NCBI GenBank assembly: GCA_965200685.1
Contig: OZ241379.1
Location: forward strand, 2,914,001 to 2,978,000
Direction of reading: 5' to 3'
Length of the DNA: 64,000 nt
Source: Bin5 sp965200685
Lineage (GTDB): Bacteria; Chloroflexota; Anaerolineae; Caldilineales; Caldilineaceae
Shown in pieces: positions 8,351 through 16,813 of this stretch. Below the pieces are notes generated by a model. It made no database searches. It was not told where the DNA came from and saw nothing but the letters and a program-made list of their open reading frames with translations. Made by a program: the position numbers and the translations under genes. Each line of letters begins with the position of its first letter. Within the stretch, counting starts at the first letter, position 1.

Positions 8351-9655
8351 ATGCGGAATCCTTATATTGTTGGTCGCTGGCTGCGAGGAAACGAACACTA
8401 CGGCAGAGAATTGCTGATCGAGTATCTGATCAGCGTCACCGATCCGGCCATGTGTGTGATCGGTACACGTCGTATGGGCAAGACATCCTTGCTACGGCAG
8501 TTAGAATGGCTGTTAAGCGGGCCAAAAGAGACCAATTTGGTCCCTCTTTTCTGGGATTTGCAGGGGAGCGAAACCAAAGATGATTTCGACTATGAACTGT
8601 TTTTAGCCATTGAAGACAAAACCGCAAGGTTCCGCCCATATGGAGTCGATGTCGGAGCCCTCTATGGCCAGGATGTTCCGCATATTCTGCGTTCTCTGCA
8701 ACGTTCCTTACAGAAGCATAACAAGCATCTGCTGCTGCTCATTGACGAGGCAGAGGCCTTAATTAGTCTCGCCAAGAACAATGACCAGGCCTTGGCACGT
8801 CTACGCAAAGCCTTTCAAAGTGGCGGGATGCGAACGATCATTACCGCCACCAAACATCTTATGCAACTGAACGACATGACTCGCCATTGGCTGACAAGCC
8901 CTTTTCTGTTTGGCTTTAGTCATATGAATCTCTGGAGCCTGAACCAGGAGGCGAGTGTTCACCTAGTGTTGCAGAAGCAGAATGATACCATGGTCCATGT
9001 GGAGAAGGAACAGCTTGAGCAGATTCTGACGCATACGCATCGCCATCCCTTCTTGATTCAAACATTGTGCCATCGTCTTTTTGAGGTAAAAGAGGGACGC
9101 GGCATCTTGCGCGAGATCCGCGAAGAAGACCTGCATGTGGACCATCTGCTCTCTGGCTTCTTTGAAGTTGATTTTAAGTATCTAGCCCCCACCGAACAGA
9201 GGATTCTATTGACTGTGGCGCGCCAGGGGATCATCAATGAAGAGGAGTTGGTGGCGAAGGTCGAAGATGGGTCGATTGAGCAGATCGCGAAGTTCATGTA
9301 TAGCATGAACAAACTTGGCTATCTACGCCAGGTATTTGGGCAATGGACCATTGGCAACGAGTTTTTACGCCGTTGGATGTTGGAAAACTATCAGGATCTG
9401 GCCCAGAACGTACATTCCGATGTGAGCGATTACAGCGTTGAATCTTTGCTTGTAGCAGGCCGCCAAGAGGAACTGGGCTATCTGCGCTATAAGATCCCAG
9501 AACTACGCAAACGTTTGGAGTCCCTCAAGGCTGCCCGCAGTAGATATGGAGTTGAGGTTCCTCTGGATCTTTCCAGGGAAATTCAGAAGTTGCAATGGGA
9601 GCTAGAAGAAGCCGACTTACAGCTCCGCAGAGCTCGCAAAGCTGTTGACAGATGA
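8351..9655 (+). CDS. P-loop ATPase with C-terminal coiled coil, partner candidate of the propeller sensor
   Basis: 434 residues from ATG 8351; an in-frame TTG at 8324 is an alternative because neither start has an ideal ribosome site. Walker A is GTRRMGKTS (residues about 37-45) and Walker B is LLLLIDEAEAL (about 127-137). The layout resembles the archaeal-type/STAND ATPases and the ATPase half of the preceding protein (compare GERRIGKTT). After the ATPase a winged-helix-like stretch follows (APTEQRILLTVARQG). The last 75 residues are charged and helical, a likely coiled coil. It lies 69 bp downstream of the sensor on the same strand, so co-transcription is likely. Function unknown. Confidence 0.75.
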   Translation: MRNPYIVGRWLRGNEHYGRELLIEYLISVTDPAMCVIGTRRMGKTSLLRQLEWLLSGPKETNLVPLFWDLQGSETKDDFDYELFLAIEDKTARFRPYGVDVGALYGQDVPHILRSLQRSLQKHNKHLLLLIDEAEALISLAKNNDQALARLRKAFQSGGMRTIITATKHLMQLNDMTRHWLTSPFLFGFSHMNLWSLNQEASVHLVLQKQNDTMVHVEKEQLEQILTHTHRHPFLIQTLCHRLFEVKEGRGILREIREEDLHVDHLLSGFFEVDFKYLAPTEQRILLTVARQGIINEEELVAKVEDGSIEQIAKFMYSMNKLGYLRQVFGQWTIGNEFLRRWMLENYQDLAQNVHSDVSDYSVESLLVAGRQEELGYLRYKIPELRKRLESLKAARSRYGVEVPLDLSREIQKLQWELEEADLQLRRARKAVDR

Positions 9656-9662
9656 AGACCTC

Positions 9663-9686
9663 AGTGGCGAGTTACTGCTCGCCACT
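9663..9686 (+). repeat. Perfect inverted repeat between genes
   Basis: AGTGGCGAG, 6-nt loop, CTCGCCACT: a 9-bp perfect stem without a T-tract. It belongs by sequence to the 'CAGTGG/CCACTG' family of short repeats scattered through the window and may act as a weak transcription or mRNA boundary after the ATPase gene. Confidence 0.6.
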
Positions 9687-9706
9687 ACCCACTGGATGTC
9701 CTGAGC

Positions 9707-10444
9707 ATGATGAACTTTGCTGTTTCGGAGAAAGCTGAATATGTCAACCGCATGTTTGCTGCGATTGCGCCCCGTTACGATCTGCTCAATCGGCTGATGA
9801 GCGGCGGGCGGGATGTCGCTTGGCGGCGGGAAGTTATCGCCCTCTGCGAACTGCCGCCCAAAGGACGGATGCTGGATGTGGGTACGGGGACCGGTGATAT
9901 CGCCTACGAAGCCCGACGCATTCATGCGGGCGTGGAAGCGGTCGGTTGCGATTTCACATTTGAGATGATGGCGGTCGGTCAGAACAAAGTATCAACACTG
10001 GTGACCAGTACCACACAGGCTACAGCAGTTACAGAAACGCTGGAGTTTGTCCAGGCTGACGGGCTGCATCTGCCTTTTGCCGATGACTATTTTGATGCGG
10101 TCACCAGCGGTTTTCTGTTACGCAATGTGGCCGATTTGGACATGGCCTTGGCCGAGCAGAGACGGGTTACGAAACCGGGGGGACGGATGGTCTGTTTAGA
10201 GACATCACCACCCCCGCAGACGATGTTGGCCCCTTTGGTGCGCTTCTATATGTTCCGGATCATTCCGCTGCTGGGCTGGCTTCTCAGCTCCCGCAGTTCT
10301 GCCTACCGCTATCTGCCCCAGAGTACCGTCGTCTTTCCGCGGCCGGAAGAGCTGGCATGGCATATGGAACGGGTAGGCTTTCGCCATGTGTTTTATCGGC
10401 GTAAAATGTTGGGAACCATCGCCATTCATGTAGGGGTCGCATGA
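9707..10444 (+). CDS. ubiE: Demethylmenaquinone/ubiquinone methyltransferase
   Basis: 245 residues. The family blocks are all visible: YDLLNRLMSGG, the SAM motif LDVGTGTGD, the acidic 'VQADGLHLPFADDYFD' region and 'LRNVADLDMAL..RRVTKPGGRM'. It methylates the ring of demethylmenaquinone with SAM as the last step of quinone synthesis (menG in menaquinone-only bacteria). The next methyltransferase starts inside its stop codon (ATGA), so the two are coupled. Confidence 0.92.
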   Translation: MMNFAVSEKAEYVNRMFAAIAPRYDLLNRLMSGGRDVAWRREVIALCELPPKGRMLDVGTGTGDIAYEARRIHAGVEAVGCDFTFEMMAVGQNKVSTLVTSTTQATAVTETLEFVQADGLHLPFADDYFDAVTSGFLLRNVADLDMALAEQRRVTKPGGRMVCLETSPPPQTMLAPLVRFYMFRIIPLLGWLLSSRSSAYRYLPQSTVVFPRPEELAWHMERVGFRHVFYRRKMLGTIAIHVGVA

Positions 10445-11241
10445 AAAATAGCCCTGTTCTTCCCACTGATGAAGGCTTGCAGGCACCTGTGGCCGAGCTG
10501 CATGGCACGCGCGCGGCCCTGCGCGGCAATCCCTCATTCGTATGGCGGGCTGGGCAAGATCGCCGGCTGCAGATGATTCTCAAGTGGGCCCCAGAGCCAT
10601 TGGCGCGGGTGCTGGTGGATGGCTGTGGCGTGGGCATGTACTGCCGAGTGCTGCAGGAGTCAGTGCCCGAAGTCCATGGTATGGACATTGAAGGCGAACA
10701 TCTGCGGGCCGCGGCCAAGAATGTAGCGGGTGCTTGTCTCAACCTGAGCCGGGGGGAGCAGCTTCCCTATCCAGATGCCAGCTTTGACTTGGTCTTGTCC
10801 CATGAAGTGCTGGAACATGTGCAGGATGACAGACAGGCGGCAGCGGAGATCGTGCGTACTCTGCGGATTGGTGGCCGCGCGCTGATCTTTGTCCCCAATC
10901 GACTCTATCCCTTTGAGATCCACGGCCATTATTGGCGGGGTGTCTACCACTTCGGCAATACGCCTCTCATCAACTATCTGCCTGACATTCTGCGGGACCG
11001 ACTGGCTCCTCATGTGCGCGTCTACACACGGCGAAGTCTGCTTGCCCTATTTATCGGCCAGCCGGTTTTGGTGCGCCAGTGTACCCAAATTTTCCCCGGA
11101 TACGACAATATTGTAGCTCGCTGGTCTCGTATCGGACACTGGCTGCGTTTGTTCACATATGCTCTTGAACAGACACCACTGGCCATATTCGGCATCAGTC
11201 ACTTTCTGGTGTTGGAGAAAACCGACTGCAATGGACAGTAG
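10441..11241 (+). CDS. Class I SAM-dependent methyltransferase
   Basis: 266 residues. A glycine motif VLVDGCGVGMY replaces the usual DxGxGxG. It is followed by FDLVLSHEVLEHVQDDRQA and the GGRALIFVPNRLYPFE block typical of Methyltransf_11/25 proteins. The start overlaps the ubiE stop by 4 nt. The substrate cannot be read from the sequence; coupling to ubiE suggests lipid or envelope chemistry, but that is a guess. Confidence 0.8.
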   Translation: MKNSPVLPTDEGLQAPVAELHGTRAALRGNPSFVWRAGQDRRLQMILKWAPEPLARVLVDGCGVGMYCRVLQESVPEVHGMDIEGEHLRAAAKNVAGACLNLSRGEQLPYPDASFDLVLSHEVLEHVQDDRQAAAEIVRTLRIGGRALIFVPNRLYPFEIHGHYWRGVYHFGNTPLINYLPDILRDRLAPHVRVYTRRSLLALFIGQPVLVRQCTQIFPGYDNIVARWSRIGHWLRLFTYALEQTPLAIFGISHFLVLEKTDCNGQ

Positions 11242-11272
11242 TCGGTAACGATAATGGCCTGTGATGTTGAGG

Positions 11273-11307
11273 TTGAACCCTGTTCATCCAGCTAAACCTG
11301 ATTCAGA
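11273..11307 (+). repeat. Dispersed repeat, copy 1 (CCTGTTCATC...CTGATTCAGA type)
   Basis: The halves CCCTGTTCATC and CCTGATTCAGA flank a variable middle. The same layout recurs at 11392-11427 on this strand and inverted at 52381-52424 and 53609-53652. All copies lie between genes. Confidence 0.6.
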
Positions 11308-11330
11308 GGGTTTGCACTGGTTACTAGAGT

Positions 11331-11360
11331 TTGGGAGTAGAATTGAGCAGATGCTAGAAT
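11331..11360 (+). promoter_or_regulatory. Candidate promoter for the PBP gene
   Basis: TTGGGA (11331-11336), 18-bp spacer, TAGAAT (11355-11360). It lies between two copies of the dispersed repeat in the 196-bp gap before the PBP. Confidence 0.4.
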
Positions 11361-11391
11361 GCTGACTGTGACGACTATCGTGGTATTGGGG

Positions 11392-11427
11392 TTGAATCCT
11401 GTTCATCACAGATAATCTTGATTCAGA
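11392..11427 (+). repeat. Dispersed repeat, copy 2
   Basis: TCCTGTTCATC and CTTGATTCAGA halves as in copy 1, ending 10 bp before the PBP start codon, so the PBP mRNA leader would carry it. Confidence 0.6.
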
Positions 11428-11437
11428 CAAGGTTTTT

Positions 11438-14400
11438 ATGGGTAGAAAGATCGGCCGACGTGACAAAATCCTCATACAGAGACGCCGGCGCGAGCGTACC
11501 AAAACGCATCGCTCTCGTCCCTGGCTATGGATCTTTCAGGGCATGATGGCTCTGGTTATTGCCGTTCTCCTGGCCCTAGGCAGCGTGGTCGGTGTGGGCA
11601 TTGCTAGTGTGTTGGGCATCTATACATTTTATGCTGAACAGCTCCCTGATGCCAGCGTGATCGAACTGCAACAGGAGGAATTTGAGACCTTACGCATCTA
11701 TGACCGCACAGGCCAGCATCTGCTGTACGAGAGCGTGGATCCCCGGCCTTTCCGGGGCGACCGGACGTATATGCCTCTGGGGAAAATGGCACCGGCAGTC
11801 ATACAGGCTGCGGTCGCGCTGGAGGATCATAATTTCTGGGACAATCCGGGCATCAATGTGCGCGGCCTGTTGCGGGCGTTCATCTCCAATCTACAGGGTG
11901 GAGGGGTCCAGGGCGGTTCATCGATCACCCAGCAATTGATCAAAAATGTAATTATTCCACGCGAGGAGCGGGCCCAGCAGTCCTATGCCCGCAAGCTGAA
12001 GGAAGTCATTCTGGCGCTGGAAGTGACCCGCCGCTATGATAAAGAGCGTATCCTTGAATGGTATCTCAACTATAACTTTTATGGCAATCTATCCTACGGG
12101 ATCGAGGCGGCCAGTCGGGTCTATTTCGGCAAGAGTGTTTCCGAGCTGAATGTGGCTGAAGCAGCCATGTTAGCACCGATTCCTCAGTTCCCGGCCCTCA
12201 ATCCCATTGACAACCCGGAAGATGCCAAAATCCGGCAAGGGGTAACGCTCCAGGTGATGGTGGACGCCGGCTATCTTACCCAAGCTGAGGCGGACGCGGC
12301 CTTTGCCCAGGAATTAGATCTGCGAGAATCGGTCGCCGAGCGCTTTGATATTTTGACAGCCCCTCATTTTGCCCTATACGCCTTGGAGCAGGTCAAAGAT
12401 CAGTTCAACACGGTTGACGACCCGTACTTCATCTGGAAAGAGGGTCTGACCGTCTACACGACTTTGGATGTGGAGCTGCAGAAGTACGCCGAACAGGTAG
12501 CGCGGACGCATATTGCCCGGCTGAATGAACAGGAGCGAAACGTCAACAATGCTTCTGTTGTTATCCTGAAACCCGACACAGGCGAGATTCTGGCAATGGT
12601 CGGGTCACTGGATTACAACAACGTAGAGATCGATGGGCAGGTGAATGTCGCCATTTCTGAGCGGCAGCCCGGTTCCAGTTTCAAGCCTTATGTCTATCTT
12701 ACCGGGCTGTTACAGGGCATGACCTCAGCATCAATGATTTTGGATGTCCGCACCGCTTTTTCACAGGGAGATGGTAGCGTTTATGTGCCGGAAAACTATG
12801 ACCGTCTCTATCATGGGCCGGTCGCTTTTCGCGATGCTTTGGCCCAATCCCTGAACATTCCGGCCATTCGGGTTATGGATCAGGTAGGAGTCGCCAATGC
12901 GTTGCGGACCGCCCATCGTATGGGCATAAATGGCCTGGACCGGGGCCTGAACTACTATGGCCTGAGTCTGGTGCTCGGGGGTGGTGAGGTCACGCTGTTG
13001 GACCATACATATGCTTACAGTGTGCTGGCAAATGGCGGCGTCATGGCCGGCGACCCTGTCCTACCACAGGCTCGGCGTACCGGTTTTCGCAATTTGAACC
13101 CGGCTGCGATTTTGCAGATCCGGAATTCTGCTGGCGATGTGCTAAAAAAATATGAGAAACCGGATATAGAGCGTATCATCAGTGCGGATGTCCAATACCT
13201 GCTTGCCGATATTATGAGCGACAATGTGGCCCGTGCGCCGATGTTCGGGATCAACAACAATCTAGTGTTGGACGACCGCAAAGTGGCTGCGAAGACCGGC
13301 ACCACAAACGGCTGGAAAGATGCTTGGACAGTTGGATATACGCCTCAATTGACCATTGGTGTATGGGTCGGCAATACGGACAACGAGTCGATGAAGAATG
13401 TGACCGGTGCTTCCGGGCCTGCTCCCATTTGGAAAGCGATCATGGAACGCTACCATGAAGGGCTGCCGGCCCGCTGGTATGAGCGTCCGGTCAATATCGT
13501 CACTCGTACAGTTTGCCAGCCTAGCGGCCTGTTGCCATCCTCGAACTGTCAGCGTCAACGGGCAGAGCTGTTCATCGCCGGCACAGAACCGGAGGTCGTT
13601 GACAACCTATGGCAGTCCTTTGAAATCGACAGGCGCAATGGTCTTCTGGCCAAAGCCTCAACGCCGGAAGAGGCGCGGGAGCAAAAGGCGTATCTGATTT
13701 TGCCACCAGAAGCTGAGGATTGGTTGAAGACCAGCGGTATTGACCAGCCGCCCCAGGGGGAAAGCCCCGATGATTTTATCGACTTTGACCCGGAGGTCGC
13801 CATTACATCCCCCGCGCCCGGCAGCTACATTGGCGGCCAAGTGGAGATTCAGGGCAATGCGCGCGGTGACAACTTTGCCAGCTATCGAGTTGAGTTCGGA
13901 AGCGGTCTGCAGCCTTTCCAGTGGCAGCAGATCGGGCCGGACCACTATCAACAGCACCAAAACGGCGTACTCGAACGATTCAATACACAAGGGCTTGATG
14001 AAGGGCCGTATACCCTACGGCTTACGGTTCGGTATCATGATGGTATGCAGCGCATCTGGGATGCCTCTGTGACGATTGACAACACGCCGCCTACATTGCA
14101 GATCAGCGATCCGCAGCCGCAGCGCCTGTATGTGATGGAAGATGACGAGCAGATCAACATTAACGCGGTCGTCAATGACCTCTGGGCCATGGACCGGGTA
14201 GAATTTGCCATTGATGGCTCCTATTTCGTCACCCGTACAGTTGCGCCTTATAATGAGCGTTGGCCCATTGAAATGCGTTTTGAGAAGGTTGAGGGGCCAG
14301 ATACCCAGAACTGGCTGGCCTTTGAATCAGAAGATGAGGACATCCGCCCTGGCCGTATTCGCTACTTTGAGGACGGTTTTGCCGCGATTCGCAGCGGCAG

Positions 14401-14512
14401 CGGTACTTATCTGGAAAGCCATCTGATCAAAGCGCGGGCTTTTGATCGCGCTGGCAATATGGTCGAAAGCGACGAAGTGCGGGTATATATCCGTGATGCC
14501 AAGTCGGACTAA
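11438..14512 (+). CDS. Class A penicillin-binding protein with C-terminal Ig-like region
   Basis: 1024 residues. A basic cytoplasmic tail and one TM (about 31-60) precede a GT51 glycosyltransferase with catalytic Glu129 (ALEDHNFW), GGSSITQQL (159-167) and RKLKE. The transpeptidase has the SxxK serine at 413 (SSFK), SLN at 471-473 and KTGT at 619-622. It polymerises and cross-links peptidoglycan outside the membrane. After about residue 760 come beta-rich segments (ITSPAPGSYIGGQVEIQG, and TIDNTPPTLQI), resembling one or two Ig-like domains, as often seen on PBPs of this phylum. All catalytic residues are present. A CAAGG lies upstream of the ATG. Confidence 0.95.
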   Translation: MGRKIGRRDKILIQRRRRERTKTHRSRPWLWIFQGMMALVIAVLLALGSVVGVGIASVLGIYTFYAEQLPDASVIELQQEEFETLRIYDRTGQHLLYESVDPRPFRGDRTYMPLGKMAPAVIQAAVALEDHNFWDNPGINVRGLLRAFISNLQGGGVQGGSSITQQLIKNVIIPREERAQQSYARKLKEVILALEVTRRYDKERILEWYLNYNFYGNLSYGIEAASRVYFGKSVSELNVAEAAMLAPIPQFPALNPIDNPEDAKIRQGVTLQVMVDAGYLTQAEADAAFAQELDLRESVAERFDILTAPHFALYALEQVKDQFNTVDDPYFIWKEGLTVYTTLDVELQKYAEQVARTHIARLNEQERNVNNASVVILKPDTGEILAMVGSLDYNNVEIDGQVNVAISERQPGSSFKPYVYLTGLLQGMTSASMILDVRTAFSQGDGSVYVPENYDRLYHGPVAFRDALAQSLNIPAIRVMDQVGVANALRTAHRMGINGLDRGLNYYGLSLVLGGGEVTLLDHTYAYSVLANGGVMAGDPVLPQARRTGFRNLNPAAILQIRNSAGDVLKKYEKPDIERIISADVQYLLADIMSDNVARAPMFGINNNLVLDDRKVAAKTGTTNGWKDAWTVGYTPQLTIGVWVGNTDNESMKNVTGASGPAPIWKAIMERYHEGLPARWYERPVNIVTRTVCQPSGLLPSSNCQRQRAELFIAGTEPEVVDNLWQSFEIDRRNGLLAKASTPEEAREQKAYLILPPEAEDWLKTSGIDQPPQGESPDDFIDFDPEVAITSPAPGSYIGGQVEIQGNARGDNFASYRVEFGSGLQPFQWQQIGPDHYQQHQNGVLERFNTQGLDEGPYTLRLTVRYHDGMQRIWDASVTIDNTPPTLQISDPQPQRLYVMEDDEQININAVVNDLWAMDRVEFAIDGSYFVTRTVAPYNERWPIEMRFEKVEGPDTQNWLAFESEDEDIRPGRIRYFEDGFAAIRSGSGTYLESHLIKARAFDRAGNMVESDEVRVYIRDAKSD

Positions 14513-14572
14513 GCAGAACACCAGTGGAATGGTACTGCTTTCCATGAACCATTGCAGCTAGGAACTGTAGAA

Positions 14573-15472
14573 GTGTCACAGATGGTCTACGCCTCGCGAG
14601 CGGAACAGACCCGCTGGCAAGGGCTGGCGGTAGTCGGTTGGCTCCTGCTGATGGATGTCCTGTTGCTGGTGTGGCTGACCCGCAAATCGGTCAATTGGAC
14701 CAGTTTTTTGTTGATACTGGCCCTGACCGCTAGTCTGCCACCGCTGGTTCACATCGCGATTCGTACATGGGGCGCGTTCAACTTGGAATATTGGCTGGAT
14801 CGCAACGCCCTGCGGGTGCGCTGGGCCGGTACATGCCAAGTGATCCCTCTCCATAGCATTCAGCGGATCATTCTGGGCATGAATGAGTTTTCTCCGCAGC
14901 CTCCTCTGCTGTCATGGCCGGCACCATTCGTTCGTGAACTGCAAGGATATGGCGGCCATCGGCTGGTCCGTCTAGCCAGTGCTCCGCTTGACCAGTGCTT
15001 GCTGCTGCAAACCGAGGAAGGCATTTTTGCCATCTCGCCAGCCGACCCCGATGGGTTCCTAGAGGAACTGCAGTCCCTCAATCGTCTAGGGCTGACCAGG
15101 GCATTGCCGCTTTTGCGCGAGCAGCCGCCGGCTTATTATGCGCTGGCAACTGAATCGCCGGCCGGCCGCTGGCTGTTGTTCGCCGGCCTAGTCGGGTGTC
15201 TCATCCTCTTTTGTTATGTGATGATTCGCTTTCCGCAATTTCCTGATACGCTTGTCTTTCACTATAATCGTCAAGGAGTGCCGGACAGTATCCGACCGAA
15301 AAGTGCCCTGTTTCTTCTGCCGGTCATTGGACTCTTGGCCTATCTGACGAACAGTTTGGGGGGCCTGTGGATGAGACTACGGGGCCAGCCATCGGGGGCG
15401 TACCTATTTTGGAGCGGTTCTCTGCTGGTGCAAGTTCTTGTATTTCTGGCCCTGATCAACCTGACTTCATGA
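14573..15472 (+). CDS. Membrane protein with PH-like region and DUF1648-like C-terminus
   Basis: 299 residues from GTG 14573, preferred because AGGAAC lies 8-9 nt before it; TTG 14552 and ATG 14582 are also in frame. Two TM segments at the N-terminus (VVGWLLLMDVLLLVW and the next) are followed by a soluble beta-rich part with RVRWAGTCQVIPLHSIQRI, a bacterial PH-like start. Then come further TM segments with VFHYNRQGVPDSIRPKSA, the signature seen in DUF1648 membrane proteins. No known activity. Confidence 0.6.
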   Translation: MSQMVYASRAEQTRWQGLAVVGWLLLMDVLLLVWLTRKSVNWTSFLLILALTASLPPLVHIAIRTWGAFNLEYWLDRNALRVRWAGTCQVIPLHSIQRIILGMNEFSPQPPLLSWPAPFVRELQGYGGHRLVRLASAPLDQCLLLQTEEGIFAISPADPDGFLEELQSLNRLGLTRALPLLREQPPAYYALATESPAGRWLLFAGLVGCLILFCYVMIRFPQFPDTLVFHYNRQGVPDSIRPKSALFLLPVIGLLAYLTNSLGGLWMRLRGQPSGAYLFWSGSLLVQVLVFLALINLTS

Positions 15473-15524
15473 ACTCCGCATGATCTGGCGCGTTGTCGAA
15501 ACCGGCATCCCAAGGAGTAATTTC

Positions 15525-16442
15525 GTGTCGCCTCCCTATCTAACCATTATTATCCCTGCCTATAACGAAGCGCACCGCCTTCCTCTTTCTCTGACCAAAA
15601 TTGCCGCTTTTCTGCGCGAGCAGCCCTTTATCACTGAAGTGTTGGTCGTAGAAAACGGGTCGTCCGATGAGACTAGTGCCGTGGTACGTGAGTTTGGCAA
15701 AACCGTCTCGGCCACAGATCCCTTTACACTGGAGCTGCTCCACAGCGCGCCTGGGAAGGGGGCCGCGGTGAAAACCGGGATGCTGGTAGGCCAAGGCAAG
15801 TATCTTTTCATCTGTGATGCGGACTTATCTATGCCGATTGAGGAGATTGCAAAATTTCTACCGCCCCAGCAACTGCTGGGTAGGTATGACGTGGCCATCG
15901 CGAGCCGGGAGATACCAGGCGCAGTGCGTCACAATGAGCCGCTCTACCGCCATTGGATGGGCCGGATCTTCAACTTGCTCGTGCGGACCCTGATCATTTC
16001 AGGGATCGAAGACACCCAATGTGGATTCAAAATGTTCACCCAAGAGGCGGTAGCCCAGATTTTCCCCTACCAGACTATTGAGGGCTGGGGGTTTGATCCA
16101 GAAATTTTATACATCAGCCGCCTGCGCGGCCTGCACCTGGTCGAAGTGCCGATCAACTGGTATTACATAGCCGAAAGCCGTATCAATCCCGTGCGGGATA
16201 CGATCAACATGCTGATGGAGATCTTACGGATTCGACGGAACAGCCTGCGGGGCATCTATCACCAGGTCCCACAGCCGGTCGAACCGAGTACGGATTGTAG
16301 GGCTAACTGCAGCAGTGCGAAAAATGACATACATTCTAGCAAGAATGTATACTATGCACAGGCACATTTAAGAAGTTGGTATAGGTGGTTGACTGAAAAG
16401 ACGGTGGCGATAACCAAGCACTTCGTCCGATTGCATGGGTAA
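15525..16442 (+). CDS. GT2 family glycosyltransferase (dolichyl-phosphate glucosyltransferase type), C-terminus replaced by mobile-element sequence
   Basis: 305 residues from GTG 15525, which has a perfect AAGGAG 7 nt upstream; ATG 15480 is in frame but lacks one. GT2 hallmarks: TIIIPAYNEA, VVENGSSDET, ICDADLSMP (the DxD) and the DTQCGFKMF block of polyprenyl-phosphate glucosyltransferases. It should load a sugar from a nucleotide donor onto a lipid phosphate at the inner membrane face. The natural C-terminus seems to lie near RRNSLRGIYHQV. From about residue 259 the frame runs into the miniature IS607 element at 16300, adding about 47 unrelated residues. The catalytic part is complete. Confidence 0.87.
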   Translation: MSPPYLTIIIPAYNEAHRLPLSLTKIAAFLREQPFITEVLVVENGSSDETSAVVREFGKTVSATDPFTLELLHSAPGKGAAVKTGMLVGQGKYLFICDADLSMPIEEIAKFLPPQQLLGRYDVAIASREIPGAVRHNEPLYRHWMGRIFNLLVRTLIISGIEDTQCGFKMFTQEAVAQIFPYQTIEGWGFDPEILYISRLRGLHLVEVPINWYYIAESRINPVRDTINMLMEILRIRRNSLRGIYHQVPQPVEPSTDCRANCSSAKNDIHSSKNVYYAQAHLRSWYRWLTEKTVAITKHFVRLHG

Positions 16443-16736
16443 TCGGGTAGCGAGAAGCCGGGCCGAGTAAGCCTATACCATACGTAAGCGAATATGCTAC
16501 GCACCGGGACCGCCAGCAGTAAAGCTGAGCCGATTGAGTTCGGATGCCGAGACGATGACCCGTATGGAGACCTACGTAACTAGCTTGCGAGTAGAGAAAA
16601 CCAGCCAGTGTGAAGCACAAACACAAAAGCGCACGTGGGCAACCACGTGCTTTGGGAGATACCCCCGCGCTACAAGCGTGCGTTGTTGAATGAATTTTGC
16701 AAACTTACGCAGATTCGCTCAACAAAAATGTATCGG
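16300..16736 (+). mobile_element. Miniature non-autonomous IS607-type element
   Basis: The left end (GGGCTAACTGCAGCAG, then GCGAAAA.TGACATA.ATTCTA) matches the left end of the full element at 23354. The last 86 bp (TTTGGGAGATACCCCCGCGC to AACAAAAATGTATCGG) match its right end with three differences. Homology stops sharply after GG at 16736, as expected for IS607 elements, which join GG-type cores without target duplication. The middle 16384-16630 codes for nothing recognisable and is not from tnpA or tnpB. It disrupts the GT2 3' end. Stretch 16443-16813 holds no other gene. Confidence 0.75.
16631..16736 (+). ncRNA. Candidate omega-RNA (TnpB guide RNA scaffold) in the miniature element
   Basis: A perfect hairpin GCACGTGG-GCAA-CCACGTGC (16631-16650) with a GNRA-type loop sits directly before the conserved right end. 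In the full element a hairpin of different sequence occupies the same place (24978-25000), so structure is kept while sequence changes. In IS605/IS607 elements the RNA covering the tnpB 3' end and right end serves as the guide scaffold, the guide being the flank beyond the end. That role here is inference. Confidence 0.45.
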
Positions 16737-16813
16737 ATGATGTGTACGAAGGAATTTGACCGGGATACAGGAACCACTCCTTTACGACAGACAATCCTGA
16801 TGCAGATAAGGTT

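Noticed and set aside
16481..16610. Group I or group II intron core in the miniature element (an IStron)
   Set aside because: No conserved intron core or domain V-like text could be found by eye; only the transposon ends are secure.
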